The translations under genes were made by a program, and so were the position numbers. Positions 35,409-46,162 of a stretch of DNA of 64,000 nucleotides are shown here, piece by piece. The number at the start of each line of letters is the position of its first letter. Position 1 is the first letter of the stretch. A model generated the notes under the pieces. It did no database searches, had not been told where the DNA came from, and saw only the letters and a program-made list of their open reading frames with translations. Location of the stretch: contig NZ_LT629758.1 of NCBI RefSeq assembly GCF_900104725.1, positions 9,076,001 to 9,140,000 on the forward strand, read 5' to 3'. This DNA is from Actinoplanes derwentensis (GTDB taxonomy: Bacteria > Actinomycetota > Actinomycetes > Mycobacteriales > Micromonosporaceae).

Positions 35409-36452
35409 TCACGCGTGGGTGGCGGGGGTCTCCTCGCCGACCGGGCGGCCGGCCGTGCGCAGGGTGACGGTGACCATCGCCCCGTCCCGTTCGATCGGGC
35501 CCGCGCCGACCCGGCGCAGGGTGCGCAGCATGCCCGCGTTGCCGGCGCCGGTGTGTGCCACCAGCGCCGCCACGCCGGTCTTCGCGGCGTGTGCCCGCAG
35601 CCGCCTCAGCAGGGCGGTGCCGAGCCCACGCTGCTGCCAGTCGTCGGCCACCAGCACCCGCAACTCGCCCAGGTCACCCTCGGTGAGCAGGCTGGCCATC
35701 GCCACCACGGCACCGCCGGGGGCGACGGCGAGCAGGGTCAGACCGCCGGCCGGCTCCAGCAGGCGGCGCAGCCGGGTGTCGGCGGGCACCCCGCCGGGGA
35801 ACCGCAGGCGCAGAGTGGTGGCCGTGCACTCGCCGTGGAACTCGAGCACGGCGGCCAGGTCGTCCGGAGTGGCCGGGCGCAGGACGACCTCGCCACCGTC
35901 CGGCAGCAGCAGGGCGACCTGGTCGCGGTGCCGGCGCTGGACCGAGGCGGCGACCTCGACCAGAGCCTGGGCGCGGGCGAACTCGGCCGGGGTGAACGCG
36001 GGCAGCGCCCGCAGCACCTCCAGCGCGCCACCGGACGGGTCGGTGAGGGTCATCCGGCCACCGTGGAAACCGGGCCGGTCGCCGGCGGAACCCGGCCGCC
36101 AGCGGACCTCGGCGGCGTCGAGCAGGGCGACCAGCACCTCGCCGAGCGCGTCGGGCTCGTGCACCAGCCGGCCGGCCAGTGCGAGCGCGCGGGTCGGCTG
36201 GTCGGCCAGCCCTTGCGGGTCGGCTCGGGTCACGAACACCTCCCGGCCGCGGCCTTTCGCCACCGCGGCCAGCAGGTCGGCCTCGGTCAGCGAATCCGGC
36301 GCGTCCACCAGGAAGTCGTCGACCGCGCCCTCCTCGGTGGTGTGCACCTGGACGGCGAGGATGTTGACCGACCGCAGAGCCAGGCTCGCGGTCAGCACCG
36401 AGAGGTAACCGGGACGGTCGTCGACCGTGGCCCGGACACGCCACAACGCCAT
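35409..36452 (-). CDS. ACT-domain plus GNAT acetyltransferase fusion
   Basis: A 347-residue protein. Residues 1-90 form an ACT-like regulatory fold (MALWRVRATVDDRPGYLSVL, then VNILAVQVHTTEEGAVDDF), and a second, weaker ACT-like region follows. From about 195 a GNAT domain begins (VVLRPATPDDLAAVLEFH) with the acetyl-CoA loop LVADDWQQRGLGTALLRRL. This ligand-binding plus acetylation layout recalls amino-acid-regulated protein acetyltransferases of actinomycetes; the effector and target are unknown. The gene downstream-strand neighbour at 36549 also carries ACT domains. Confidence 0.87.
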   Translation of the reverse strand: MALWRVRATVDDRPGYLSVLTASLALRSVNILAVQVHTTEEGAVDDFLVDAPDSLTEADLLAAVAKGRGREVFVTRADPQGLADQPTRALALAGRLVHEPDALGEVLVALLDAAEVRWRPGSAGDRPGFHGGRMTLTDPSGGALEVLRALPAFTPAEFARAQALVEVAASVQRRHRDQVALLLPDGGEVVLRPATPDDLAAVLEFHGECTATTLRLRFPGGVPADTRLRRLLEPAGGLTLLAVAPGGAVVAMASLLTEGDLGELRVLVADDWQQRGLGTALLRRLRAHAAKTGVAALVAHTGAGNAGMLRTLRRVGAGPIERDGAMVTVTLRTAGRPVGEETPATHA

Positions 36453-36548
36453 TGCGGCACTCCTTCCACCAGACAGCGCCTACACCCAAGAATGCCTCGG
36501 CGTTGTTGCGGATGTATTGCCTGAGCTGGGCTTATGGCGTTACGACCA

Positions 36549-37262
36549 TCACATCGGAGTGACCGCGGCCGGCGCGCTCGCCGAGTCGAGCCGGTCACCG
36601 AGGATGACGGCGGCGGCCCGGACCAGCTGGGCGACCCGATCGACCTCGGTGATGTGGAAGGCGGCGGCCTGGAGATCGTCCTCGTCGGTCCGGGCCACCA
36701 CCAGCACCAGGCCGGACCGGCCGAACGGGGCGACCGCGTAACGCGGGCCACCGGGCTCGGCCATCGGGCGGGCCCGCAGCGGGGTCACCTCGGGCAAGTG
36801 CAGCGGGGACGGGGCGCGCCAGCTGGCGTAGATCACACTCGGCACGCTGCCGACACCGGCGGCGCTGCTGCGCGATGCCCAGTCGGCCGGCACCACGGCG
36901 GCGGCGGCCCAATCGGCGGCGAGCAGTCCGGGGACCGCGTCGACGAGGGTGGCGAGACCGTCCGCCGGGTTCGCGGCGACCTGGGCGAGCAGTTCGGCGT
37001 CGTGGCCACCGTTGACCGGTGCTCCTATCGCCTTCCACACGCCGTCGACCTGCACGCCGGGGATGGCGGCGAGACCAGCGAGGAGGCGCTCGACCCGGGA
37101 GGCGCCGGGCCAGACCACGGTGAAGTCGTCGACCGCCCGGCCGCCCAGCCGCTCCAGCACCACGACCTGGACGATGTCGGCGCCGGCCACCCCGAGGGTG
37201 CGCGCCACCTGCCCGAGGGCGCCGGGGCGGTCCGGCAGGGTGATTCGAACCCGCAGCAACAT
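36549..37262 (-). CDS. ACT-domain amino-acid-binding regulatory protein
   Basis: A 237-residue protein with an N-terminal ACT domain (MLLRVRITLPDRPGALGQVA, VQVVVLERLGGRAVDDFTV) and a C-terminal GAF/ACT-like part (YAVAPFGRSGLVLVVARTDE). No catalytic domain. ATG at 37262 is fixed by AGGAGGAG six bases upstream; the frame extends 16 codons further. It precedes the ACT-GNAT gene in the same direction with 96 bases between, so the two may sense related amino acids. Confidence 0.85.
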   Translation of the reverse strand: MLLRVRITLPDRPGALGQVARTLGVAGADIVQVVVLERLGGRAVDDFTVVWPGASRVERLLAGLAAIPGVQVDGVWKAIGAPVNGGHDAELLAQVAANPADGLATLVDAVPGLLAADWAAAAVVPADWASRSSAAGVGSVPSVIYASWRAPSPLHLPEVTPLRARPMAEPGGPRYAVAPFGRSGLVLVVARTDEDDLQAAAFHITEVDRVAQLVRAAAVILGDRLDSASAPAAVTPM

Positions 37263-37528
37263 GAAGCTCCTCCTGTCGCGACGGCCGGTGGCGCCGTCCC
37301 TTTTCAACACCCTGACGAGCTGGCGTTTCGGACCGATTGCACAGCCGTGTCCCGGCCGTCAAGCTGTCGCGATATGCCCGGAATCACATTCCTGAAGGGT
37401 ATGAGGCCAGCATTGTACGGACGGGTAACCGGTCGTGTGTCGGACAGTGCCTTCCTCCCGAAGGGTGGATCATCTTCCCAATATCTGGAAGCCGCGCGTG
37501 TCAGGCGACCGGGCGTTAGGGTCGAGTC

Positions 37529-37648
37529 ATGATCTGTGACGCCTGCCGGGAGCGGCGGCACGAGGACTGCCGGAACGGGTCCTGGTGCGACTGCCAGCAC
37601 CGCAAACTCGAACCGGTACCGCCGGTCACCGGCCCGCCCGGCCCGTGA
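37529..37648 (+). CDS. 39-residue Cys-rich putative zinc-binding protein
   Basis: Begins MICDACRERRHEDC and continues with WCDCQH, giving Cys 3, 6, 14, 20 and 22 plus His 11 and 24, enough for one compact metal site. The stop codon overlaps the GTG of the RibD-like gene (GTGA), which argues that it is translated. Function unknown; it may be a small metal-binding partner of the reductase. Confidence 0.6.
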   Translation: MICDACRERRHEDCRNGSWCDCQHRKLEPVPPVTGPPGP

Positions 37649-38355
37649 CCGGGCTGCCCTCCGGAGCGGACGGCCTGATCGCCCGCTACCCACGATCGGA
37701 CCGGCCGGTGCTGCGGGTCAACTTCATCGCCAGCGCCGACGGGGCGGTCTCCGTCGACGGCCTCTCCGCCGGTCTGCAGGGGCCAGGCGACAAGGAGGTC
37801 TTCGACACGCTGCGGACGGTCTGCGACGCCTTGATCGTGGCGGCCGGCACGGTGCGCGCCGAGGGCTACGACGCGCTGCGCCCGACCGCGGCCGGCCGGG
37901 CCTGGCGGCTGGCGCGGGGGCTGCCGGAGTTCCCGCTGATGGTGATCGTCTCCGGTTCCCTCGACCTGGACCCGGAGCAACTGGTCTTCGCGGACGCGCC
38001 GATCCGGCCGATCGTGCTGACCCACCGCTCCGCGCCCGCGTCACCGATCCATGAGGTGGCCGAGGTGATCGCGCTCGGCGAGGACGAGGTCGACCTGGCC
38101 GCCGGGGTGCGGCTGCTGCACGGGCGCGGCGCGACCCAGCTGCTCTGCGAGGGCGGCCCGAGCCTGCTCGGCGCGATGATCGCCGCCGATCTGATCGACG
38201 AGTTGTGCCTGACGGTCGCCCCGCTGCTGGCCGGCGGTCCGGCGGGCCGGATCGCGCACGGGCCGCCCACACCGCCTCGCCGGATGTCGCTGTGTCACGT
38301 GCTGACCCGCGCGGACATGCTTTTCTTGCGGTACGCCCGGAATCAGCACCGTTGA
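37645..38355 (+). CDS. pyrimidine reductase / RibD C-terminal family protein
   Basis: A 236-residue protein with the dihydrofolate-reductase-like fold of the RibD C-terminal domain, which reduces the ribosyl pyrimidine in riboflavin synthesis or related substrates. Visible motifs: RPVLRVNFIASADGAVSVDG, DALIVAAGTVRAEGY, and LLCEGGPSLLGAMIAADLID. No deaminase domain and no other riboflavin genes nearby, so a riboflavin role is not certain. GTG at 37645 overlaps the Cys-rich mini-gene. Confidence 0.86.
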   Translation: MTGLPSGADGLIARYPRSDRPVLRVNFIASADGAVSVDGLSAGLQGPGDKEVFDTLRTVCDALIVAAGTVRAEGYDALRPTAAGRAWRLARGLPEFPLMVIVSGSLDLDPEQLVFADAPIRPIVLTHRSAPASPIHEVAEVIALGEDEVDLAAGVRLLHGRGATQLLCEGGPSLLGAMIAADLIDELCLTVAPLLAGGPAGRIAHGPPTPPRRMSLCHVLTRADMLFLRYARNQHR

Positions 38356-38477
38356 TCAGTTCGAATCAGGGCGCGCCTCCCGAATCGGGACAAGATCTTG
38401 TGCATAACTCTGTGGATGGACCCCAGAAGTTGTGGACAGCCGATGCCGCGGGCATTTTGTCGTACCTCTGAGGCAAC

Positions 38478-40223
<1,746 letters not shown>

Positions 40224-40244
40224 TGTTCGGACTAGGGTTCAGCG

Positions 40245-41402
40245 ATGCGCATCCTGCACACCTCCGACTGGCACGTCGGAAAGGTTCTCAAGGGCCGCAA
40301 CCGCAACGAGGAGCACATCAAGGTCCTCGCCCAGGTTGTCGAGATCGCCCGGGCCGAGCGCCCCGACCTGGTGATCGTGGCGGGTGACCTCTACGACACC
40401 GCGGCACCGACGGCCGAGGCGACCCGGCTGGTGACCCGGGCACTGTCCGCGCTGCGCAAGACCGGTGCCCGGGTGGTGGCGATCGGCGGCAACCACGACA
40501 ACGGGGCCTCGCTCGACGCGCTGCGCCCGTGGGCCGACGCCGCCGGCATCGAGCTTCGCGGGTCGTACCCCAAGGGTGATCTGAATGATCTCTTGATCGA
40601 GGGCACGACCGAGAGCGGTGAACGGTGGCGGCTCGTCGCGCTGCCGTTCCTCTCCCAGCGCTGGGCGATCCGGGCCGCCGAGATGTACGACCTGACCGCC
40701 GCCGAGGCCAACCAGACCTACGCCGACCTGATGGCCCGCCTGATCGCGAAGCTGAGCGAGTCGTTCGCGGGCGAGGAGAAAGCGGTCAATCTCATCACCG
40801 CGCACTTGACGATCGTCGGCGCGAGCACCGGCGGCGGCGAGCGGGAGGCGCACACCATCATGGGTTATGCGGTGCCCGCCACCGTCTTCCCGCCGAACGC
40901 GCACTACGTGGCCCTGGGCCACCTGCACCGGACCCAGTCGGTGATCTCACCCTGCCCGACGCGCTATTCGGGCAGTCCGCTCGCCGTCGACTTCGGCGAG
41001 GAGGAGAACGTCTCCTCCGTCTCGATCGTCGACGTCTCCACCGAGAAGGCGGCGCACGTCCGGGAGGTGCCGGTGACCTCGGCGATCACCCTGCGGACCG
41101 TGCGCGGCACCCTCGAACAGCTCGCCACGGTGAACCTTCCGGGCGCCTGGCTGCGTGTCCTGGTCCGGGAGGCGCCGAGGCCGGGCCTCCGTGAGGACGT
41201 GCAGGAACTCCTGCCGAACGCCCTGGAGGTTCGCATCGACCCCGACATGCTGCCGAGCCGGAGCGGGGCGCGCAGCGCCGAGCGGGCCGGCCGGTCCCCC
41301 CGCGAGCTCTTCGGTGACTATCTGGACAGTCGCGAGAACGCCGAGGAGGGTGTCCGCGAGCTGTTCGACGAGCTGTACGACGAGGTGAGCAGCAACCAAT
41401 GA
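40245..41402 (+). CDS. sbcD: Mre11/SbcD-type DNA double-strand break nuclease
   Basis: A 385-residue calcineurin-like phosphoesterase subunit that cuts and processes DNA ends with Rad50/SbcC. All metal-binding motifs are present: HTSDWHVGK (5-13), IVAGDLYDTA, IGGNHDNGAS, LITAHLTIVG and YVALGHLHRTQ. The C-terminal part is the capping and Rad50-binding region. Its stop overlaps the start of the Rad50 gene (ATGA), as expected for a fixed-ratio complex. Confidence 0.95.
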   Translation: MRILHTSDWHVGKVLKGRNRNEEHIKVLAQVVEIARAERPDLVIVAGDLYDTAAPTAEATRLVTRALSALRKTGARVVAIGGNHDNGASLDALRPWADAAGIELRGSYPKGDLNDLLIEGTTESGERWRLVALPFLSQRWAIRAAEMYDLTAAEANQTYADLMARLIAKLSESFAGEEKAVNLITAHLTIVGASTGGGEREAHTIMGYAVPATVFPPNAHYVALGHLHRTQSVISPCPTRYSGSPLAVDFGEEENVSSVSIVDVSTEKAAHVREVPVTSAITLRTVRGTLEQLATVNLPGAWLRVLVREAPRPGLREDVQELLPNALEVRIDPDMLPSRSGARSAERAGRSPRELFGDYLDSRENAEEGVRELFDELYDEVSSNQ

Positions 41403-43885
41403 GGCCCTTGAGGCTCGACATGGCCGGGTTCACGGTCTTCCGGGACCAGACCACCGTGGACTTCACCGACGCCGACTACTTCGCCCTGGTCGGCCCGACC
41501 GGTTCGGGCAAGTCGACGGTGCTCGACGCGATCTGTTTCGCCCTCTACGGGACGGTGCCCCGCTGGGGCGGCGCCCGCGGGATCGGCAACGCCCTGGCCC
41601 CGTCGTCGGCCGAGGCCCGGGTGCGCCTGGTCTTCGAGTCGGCCGGGGACCGGTTCGTGGCGACCCGGGTGGTCCGCCGGGACGGCCGGGGCAACGTGAA
41701 GACCGCCGGAGCGGGACTGCAGCTGATGCCGCCCGGGTTCGACGTGACCAAACTCGACACCGGCATGGACCTGGAGGACCTCGGCGAGGTGCTGGCCGGC
41801 ACGCCCGCCGAGATGGACGCGGCCGTGATCGAGGCGGTCGGTCTGCCGTACGAGCAGTTCACCAGCTGTGTGGTGCTGCCGCAGGGCCAGTTCGCCGACT
41901 TCCTGCACGCCAAACCGGCCACCCGGCAGCAGATCCTGATCAACCTGCTCGGCCTGCACGTCTACGAGGGTGTGCAGAGCCGGGCCGCCGAGCGGGGCAA
42001 GGCCGCCGAGGCCAAGCTGACCGTGGTGGAGCAGCAGCTCGGCGCGCTGGAGGACGCCACCGACGAGGCGGTCACCGCGGCGAGCGAGCGGCTGGAGCGG
42101 ATGCGCGGGCTCACCGCGGCGGTCGAGGGCGCGATGCCGGGGCTGCGGGCCGCCCGCGAGGCCGAGGGGACCGCCGCCGGGACACGGGACGCGATCGACG
42201 CGGAGCTGACGGCGCTCGGCTCGGTGCGTACCCCCACGGGTTTGCAAGAGGCGACCGGTGCGGTCGCCGCGGCGCGGGAGGCGGCCGACCGGGCCGCCGT
42301 CGACGTGCAGGCTGCCGAGGAGTCCGAGGAGAAGGTGCGCGGCGAGCTGACCGCCGCCGGTGACCCCGGCCGGTTGCGGGTGGCGCAGGACCGGCACACC
42401 GAGCTGGCCCGGCTGATCGAGCAGGAGGAGTGGTTCGCCGGCAAGGTGTCGGTCGCCGAGGTCGAGCACCGGGACGCGGCGGCCGCCGCCGAGCTGGCCC
42501 ACGCCCACAACCTGGGTGCTCAGCAGTTGCTGGAGCAGGCCCGGCAGGACTACCGGGACGCCCAGCAGCTGGACCGGGCGTCGGCGCTGCGCGGTCACCT
42601 GACCGCCGGGGACGCCTGCCCGGTCTGCGAGCAGACCGTTTCGGTGGTGCCCGAGGTGCCGCGGGAATCCGCGGTGCGGCTGGCCGAGCAGGCCGGCAAC
42701 CTGGCCCGGGAGGAGTCCGAGGCGGCGCAGGTCCGCTGGCGCGAACGCGACGCGGTGGCCCGCAACGCGGCGTTCGACCTGGAGCGCAAACGCGGGCAGT
42801 ACGAGCATCACCTGTCCCGGCTGGCCGAGGTCCGCAAAGCCGTCGAGGGTCTGCCCACGGTGGACGAGTTGCAGCGCCGGCTGGCCGAACTGAGCGAGTT
42901 GCAGCGTCGGCTGGAGGACGCCGGATCGGCGGTTCGCCGGGCCCGGGAGGCGCAGAAGAAGGCGCAGACGGTGGTCCGGGGCGCGGAGGAGCAGCAGCGG
43001 ACGGCGTGGCGGCAGTTCGACGGGGTGCGCGACGGGCTGGCACGGTTCGCCCCGCCGCCGGCCGACCGCGACGACCTGGCCGGCGCCTGGCGGGCCCTGG
43101 TCGACTGGGCCGCCGGTGAGCACGGGCTCCGGAGAGCGAGCCGGGACGAGGCCGAGGCGGCCGTCCGGGCCGCCCACCAGGCGACGGTGCACGCCCACGA
43201 CGCGATCGTGCGGTTGTTCACCGAGGCCGGGGTGACCGTCACGGAACGCGACGAGGCGTCGCTGATCCGGGCCGCCACCGTCACCGCCGAGCGGGCCGAG
43301 GCGGCCTGGCAGCGGCTGACCGAGCGGCGCGAGCAGGCCCGGGCCGCCCGGGAGCAGCGGGCCGAGCTGTTGAGCGCGAGCCGGGTCGCGAAGTCGCTGG
43401 CCGGGCATCTGCGGGCCAACAACTTCGAGCGCTGGCTGCTGGAGGAAGCCCTCGATCTGCTGGTCGACGGCGCCTCCCGGATCCTGCGGGAGCTGACCGG
43501 CGGGCAGTACGAGCTGATGCACGAGAAGGGCGAGTTCTTCGTCATCGACCACCACGACGCCGGTCTGCGGCGCGGGGTGCGGACCCTGTCCGGTGGCGAG
43601 ACCTTCCAGGCCTCCCTCGCGCTGGCGCTGGCCCTGTCCGAGCAGCTGGCCGGGATGAGCACCACCGCGGCCAGCCTGGAGTCGATCGTGCTGGACGAGG
43701 GGTTCGGCACCCTGGACGCCGCCACCCTGGACGTGGTCGCGGCGACTCTGGAGAACCTGGCGGCCCGCGGCGACCGGATGGTCGGCCTGGTCACCCACGT
43801 GCACGCGCTGGCCGAGCGGGTGCCGGTCCGGTTCGAGGTGCACAAGGACGCGCGTACCGCCCACGTCGAGAGGGTCGGCCTGTGA
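41399..43885 (+). CDS. sbcC: Rad50/SbcC-type SMC ATPase
   Basis: An 828-residue ATPase that holds DNA ends for Mre11. The N-terminal lobe has Walker A LVGPTGSGKST (about residue 32) and the Q-loop in VVLPQGQFADFL. Two long Ala/Glu/Arg-rich coiled-coil arms flank the zinc hook CPVC (Cys 407 and 410). The C-terminal lobe has the signature TLSGGETFQASLALALALSEQ (written in part here) at about 729 and Walker B IVLDEGFGTLD near 762. The arms are shorter than in the 1048-residue E. coli SbcC. Overlaps both neighbours. Confidence 0.95.
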   Translation: MRPLRLDMAGFTVFRDQTTVDFTDADYFALVGPTGSGKSTVLDAICFALYGTVPRWGGARGIGNALAPSSAEARVRLVFESAGDRFVATRVVRRDGRGNVKTAGAGLQLMPPGFDVTKLDTGMDLEDLGEVLAGTPAEMDAAVIEAVGLPYEQFTSCVVLPQGQFADFLHAKPATRQQILINLLGLHVYEGVQSRAAERGKAAEAKLTVVEQQLGALEDATDEAVTAASERLERMRGLTAAVEGAMPGLRAAREAEGTAAGTRDAIDAELTALGSVRTPTGLQEATGAVAAAREAADRAAVDVQAAEESEEKVRGELTAAGDPGRLRVAQDRHTELARLIEQEEWFAGKVSVAEVEHRDAAAAAELAHAHNLGAQQLLEQARQDYRDAQQLDRASALRGHLTAGDACPVCEQTVSVVPEVPRESAVRLAEQAGNLAREESEAAQVRWRERDAVARNAAFDLERKRGQYEHHLSRLAEVRKAVEGLPTVDELQRRLAELSELQRRLEDAGSAVRRAREAQKKAQTVVRGAEEQQRTAWRQFDGVRDGLARFAPPPADRDDLAGAWRALVDWAAGEHGLRRASRDEAEAAVRAAHQATVHAHDAIVRLFTEAGVTVTERDEASLIRAATVTAERAEAAWQRLTERREQARAAREQRAELLSASRVAKSLAGHLRANNFERWLLEEALDLLVDGASRILRELTGGQYELMHEKGEFFVIDHHDAGLRRGVRTLSGGETFQASLALALALSEQLAGMSTTAASLESIVLDEGFGTLDAATLDVVAATLENLAARGDRMVGLVTHVHALAERVPVRFEVHKDARTAHVERVGL

Positions 43886-44853
43886 CCAGGATGTTCGTCG
43901 ACGCGTGGGATCCGTCCTACGGAGCGTCGTACGAGGGCGGTGACGGCGCGGACGGGCCGGCTTCGTCCAGCAGCGCGCAGGTCGACGTGGACGTGGAGGT
44001 GCCGGCCGCCGAGTGGGCCCCGATCGGGGTGTCCGCCTCGGCGGTCGTGCCGGACGTGGTGTTCCTGGTCGACGGGGTGCGGCGCAACGACGCCGGGCTG
44101 TGGACGGCCGAGGAGGACGGCACCACCTATCCGGGGCTGGCCGCGTCGTACGCCGCCGGGGTGGTCCGCTGCGACCTGGCCCGCGGGGTGGCCGAGCTGG
44201 CCGGTGCCCGGGTCGCCCGGGGCCTGTTCACGGCCAGCCCGACCGCGACCGGCGTGCAGGCCGGTTCGGTGCGCTACGAGGTGCACCGGATCAGTGGCGC
44301 CGGGGAGGCGAGCAAACTCCCGGCCGCGGTCCAGCCGCCACTGACCGCCCTGGAGATCGAGATCTCGTCGGCGGCCCGGGACGGCGGCTCGGACGGGACC
44401 GACCTGCTGATCGTGGACGGGCCGTTGCGTAACCGGCGGCAGTTGCCGCGCACCATCGGCTATGTGAAGACCCAGCAGAAGCACTATCTGCCGGCCGCTC
44501 AGGAGTCGATCGTGCCGCGGCTGCGGCCGGCTCAGCGGACGCCGGTCTTCCACCTGGGCACGGTGTGGGGCGGCTGGTCGTGGTACCTGCGGCTGCCCGG
44601 CTCGTCGGGTGCGCCGTGGTCCGGGATCGTGCGGGTGGAGTGTTCGCCGGAGTTGAGCGCGGAGCAGGCGGTCGAGTTGGCCGACGTGTCGGTGGCGACG
44701 CTGCCGAGGTTCGCGTCGTCGGCCTACAAGGACCCCCGGGCGCCGCAGAACCTGGTGCCGATCGCGGGGCTGGAGCGCCGGTTGCGGAGCATGCTCGGCG
44801 ACTCCCGGGTGCTGCACCGGGCGCTCGCGCTGGCAGCCAGTCAGTCACGCTGA
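43882..44853 (+). CDS. nurA: NurA-domain nuclease
   Basis: A 323-residue protein with the NurA fold, a 5'-3' nuclease that works with HerA on resected ends. A metal-binding Asp is in VVFLVDGVRRND (about residue 63) and a second in LLIVDGPLRNRRQ (about 175); the family's conserved IGYVKTQQKHYLP follows. The start GTG overlaps the rad50 stop (GTGA). The call rests on these motifs and on the position beside herA; sequence identity to archaeal NurA is clearly low, and many bacterial NurA genes are annotated only as hypothetical. Confidence 0.85.
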   Translation: MTRMFVDAWDPSYGASYEGGDGADGPASSSSAQVDVDVEVPAAEWAPIGVSASAVVPDVVFLVDGVRRNDAGLWTAEEDGTTYPGLAASYAAGVVRCDLARGVAELAGARVARGLFTASPTATGVQAGSVRYEVHRISGAGEASKLPAAVQPPLTALEIEISSAARDGGSDGTDLLIVDGPLRNRRQLPRTIGYVKTQQKHYLPAAQESIVPRLRPAQRTPVFHLGTVWGGWSWYLRLPGSSGAPWSGIVRVECSPELSAEQAVELADVSVATLPRFASSAYKDPRAPQNLVPIAGLERRLRSMLGDSRVLHRALALAASQSR

Positions 44854-45072
44854 GCGCCACGCTCCGCACCCGCGCTGTGCTCGTGCACAGGCGGGCGTCC
44901 ATCAGGTGGGCGGAGGACCCCGGCCGGAGTCCCGCTTGCTGGGAAGTTCGGGTTCGGGTGCAACGCACGGGCCCCGAGCGGCGTCCGGGCCTTGCCCACC
45001 GTGGTCGCCGAGCGTGTCGCGCTTCGGGCCTATTCGGGCATCGAGGGCCACACGAACAGGCAATTCGGAAAT

Positions 45073-45086
45073 TGGGAGCGCTCCCC
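45073..45086. promoter_or_regulatory. near-perfect CebR/CelR-like operator
   Basis: TGGGAGCGCTCCCC matches the 14-base CebR/CelR operator at 13 positions. The central 12 bases are a perfect palindrome. It lies 393 bases before the sigma-factor start and 219 after nurA. Confidence 0.5.
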
Positions 45087-45231
45087 ACCGGGTGTCGCCC
45101 GAAAGGGTCCGAGTGGAATTCCGGCATCCCCCGATCGGCGTCACCAGGCGGCTATTCACCGCACAATACGCACCTGTGACAACGCAGCGGAATCAAGCGT
45201 TCACGCTACGAGATCGCGCTCTCACGTACGC

Positions 45232-45246
45232 CGAGAATTATTCTCG
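45232..45246. promoter_or_regulatory. 7-1-7 inverted repeat, Fur-family-like
   Basis: CGAGAAT-T-ATTCTCG is a perfect inverted repeat with the 7-1-7 spacing typical of Fur/Zur/PerR boxes, although the outer bases differ from the E. coli consensus. It is 233 bases upstream of the sigma gene. Confidence 0.4.
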
Positions 45247-45478
45247 CCGGAGTTGTCCAGGGGCGAATGTCACTGAGTATCATTCCGCCTTACCTGGTGT
45301 CCCAATCGGCGTTGATCAATACACAGAGTGATCGGCGCCGGAAGCGCCACCTCGATCACGAACGCAGCGGAGGACCGTTGAGACCGAGCGTCCCGGAAAT
45401 TTCTGCCCCGGCTTTGATCCCTGGGGGGCACCCCGGCCGTATCTCAGGCGACGGGGAAAGGTCCGGGCGGAGGTATCG

Positions 45479-46162
45479 ATGCATGCGGTGGCCGAGGATC
45501 GGCTCACGCCGGAGAGGGTGCTTGTGATGGCACGGCAACACTCCGGTGGTAGGTGGCAGGCTCTCGACGGTGGTGGAAACCAGCGGGACGAGGGCACGGT
45601 GATCCCGAAGCAGGGTCCGCGGCATCAGTCGGCTCCGAGTAGCGCGCCGAGTCACGAGGACACTCTCGTGAAGATGCTGTACGAAGAGCACGCCGGCCCC
45701 TTGCTGATGTTCGTCCTGCGGTTGACCGGTGGAGACCGGCAGCGCGCGGAGGACATCGTGCAGGAGACGCTGCTGAGGGCGTGGCGCAACGCGCACCGCC
45801 TCGGCGCGCAGGGTCAGCAGTCGCTGAGGCCGTGGCTGGTGACGGTAGCCCGTCGCATCGCCATCGACGAGCATCGCAGCGCCAACGCCCGCCCCGCCGA
45901 GACGTACGATCGGGAGCTGGAGAGCTTCCCGACGACGTCCGACGAGACCGACAAGGTTCTGCAGTCGATGACCGTGTCGGACGCGCTCCGGCAGCTCAGC
46001 CATTCGCATCGGGAGATCCTCATCGAGACGTACTTCCGCGGCCGTACCGTCCCGGAGGCCGCAGAGTCGCTCAACCTGCCGCTCGGTACCGCCAAGTCCC
46101 GGGTCTACTACGCACTGCGTGCCCTGCGCACCGCGCTCCAGCAGCGGGGGGTGACGGAATGA
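45479..46162 (+). CDS. ECF-type RNA polymerase sigma factor
   Basis: A 227-residue group 4 sigma factor. ATG at 45479 follows GGAGG by six bases. After a 55-residue low-complexity lead, region 2 runs from about 60 (MLYEEHAGPLLMFVLRLTGG, then AEDIVQETLLRAWRN and RPWLVTVARRIAIDEHR) and region 4 from about 160 (SHREILIETYFRGRTVPEAA, then NLPLGTAKSRVYYALRAL). The stop overlaps the anti-sigma gene (ATGA), the usual arrangement. The target promoters are probably its own and that of the 47140 gene, by inference. Confidence 0.95.
   Translation: MHAVAEDRLTPERVLVMARQHSGGRWQALDGGGNQRDEGTVIPKQGPRHQSAPSSAPSHEDTLVKMLYEEHAGPLLMFVLRLTGGDRQRAEDIVQETLLRAWRNAHRLGAQGQQSLRPWLVTVARRIAIDEHRSANARPAETYDRELESFPTTSDETDKVLQSMTVSDALRQLSHSHREILIETYFRGRTVPEAAESLNLPLGTAKSRVYYALRALRTALQQRGVTE

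Larger units (their letters stand above)
44854..45478. other. 625-base regulatory region upstream of the sigma-factor operon
   Basis: No credible gene. Contains a near-perfect CebR-like operator (45073-45086), a 7-1-7 inverted repeat (45232-45246) and a long leader before the sigma gene. The base composition falls after about 45150, consistent with promoters there. Confidence 0.7.

Noticed and set aside
41318..43864. 848-codon open frame opposite rad50
   Set aside because: Shadow of the Rad50 gene; the true strand has all ATPase and zinc-hook motifs.
45267..45527. 86-codon plus-strand frame overlapping the sigma gene start
   Set aside because: Wrong frame to the sigma factor, no homology and no ribosome site.
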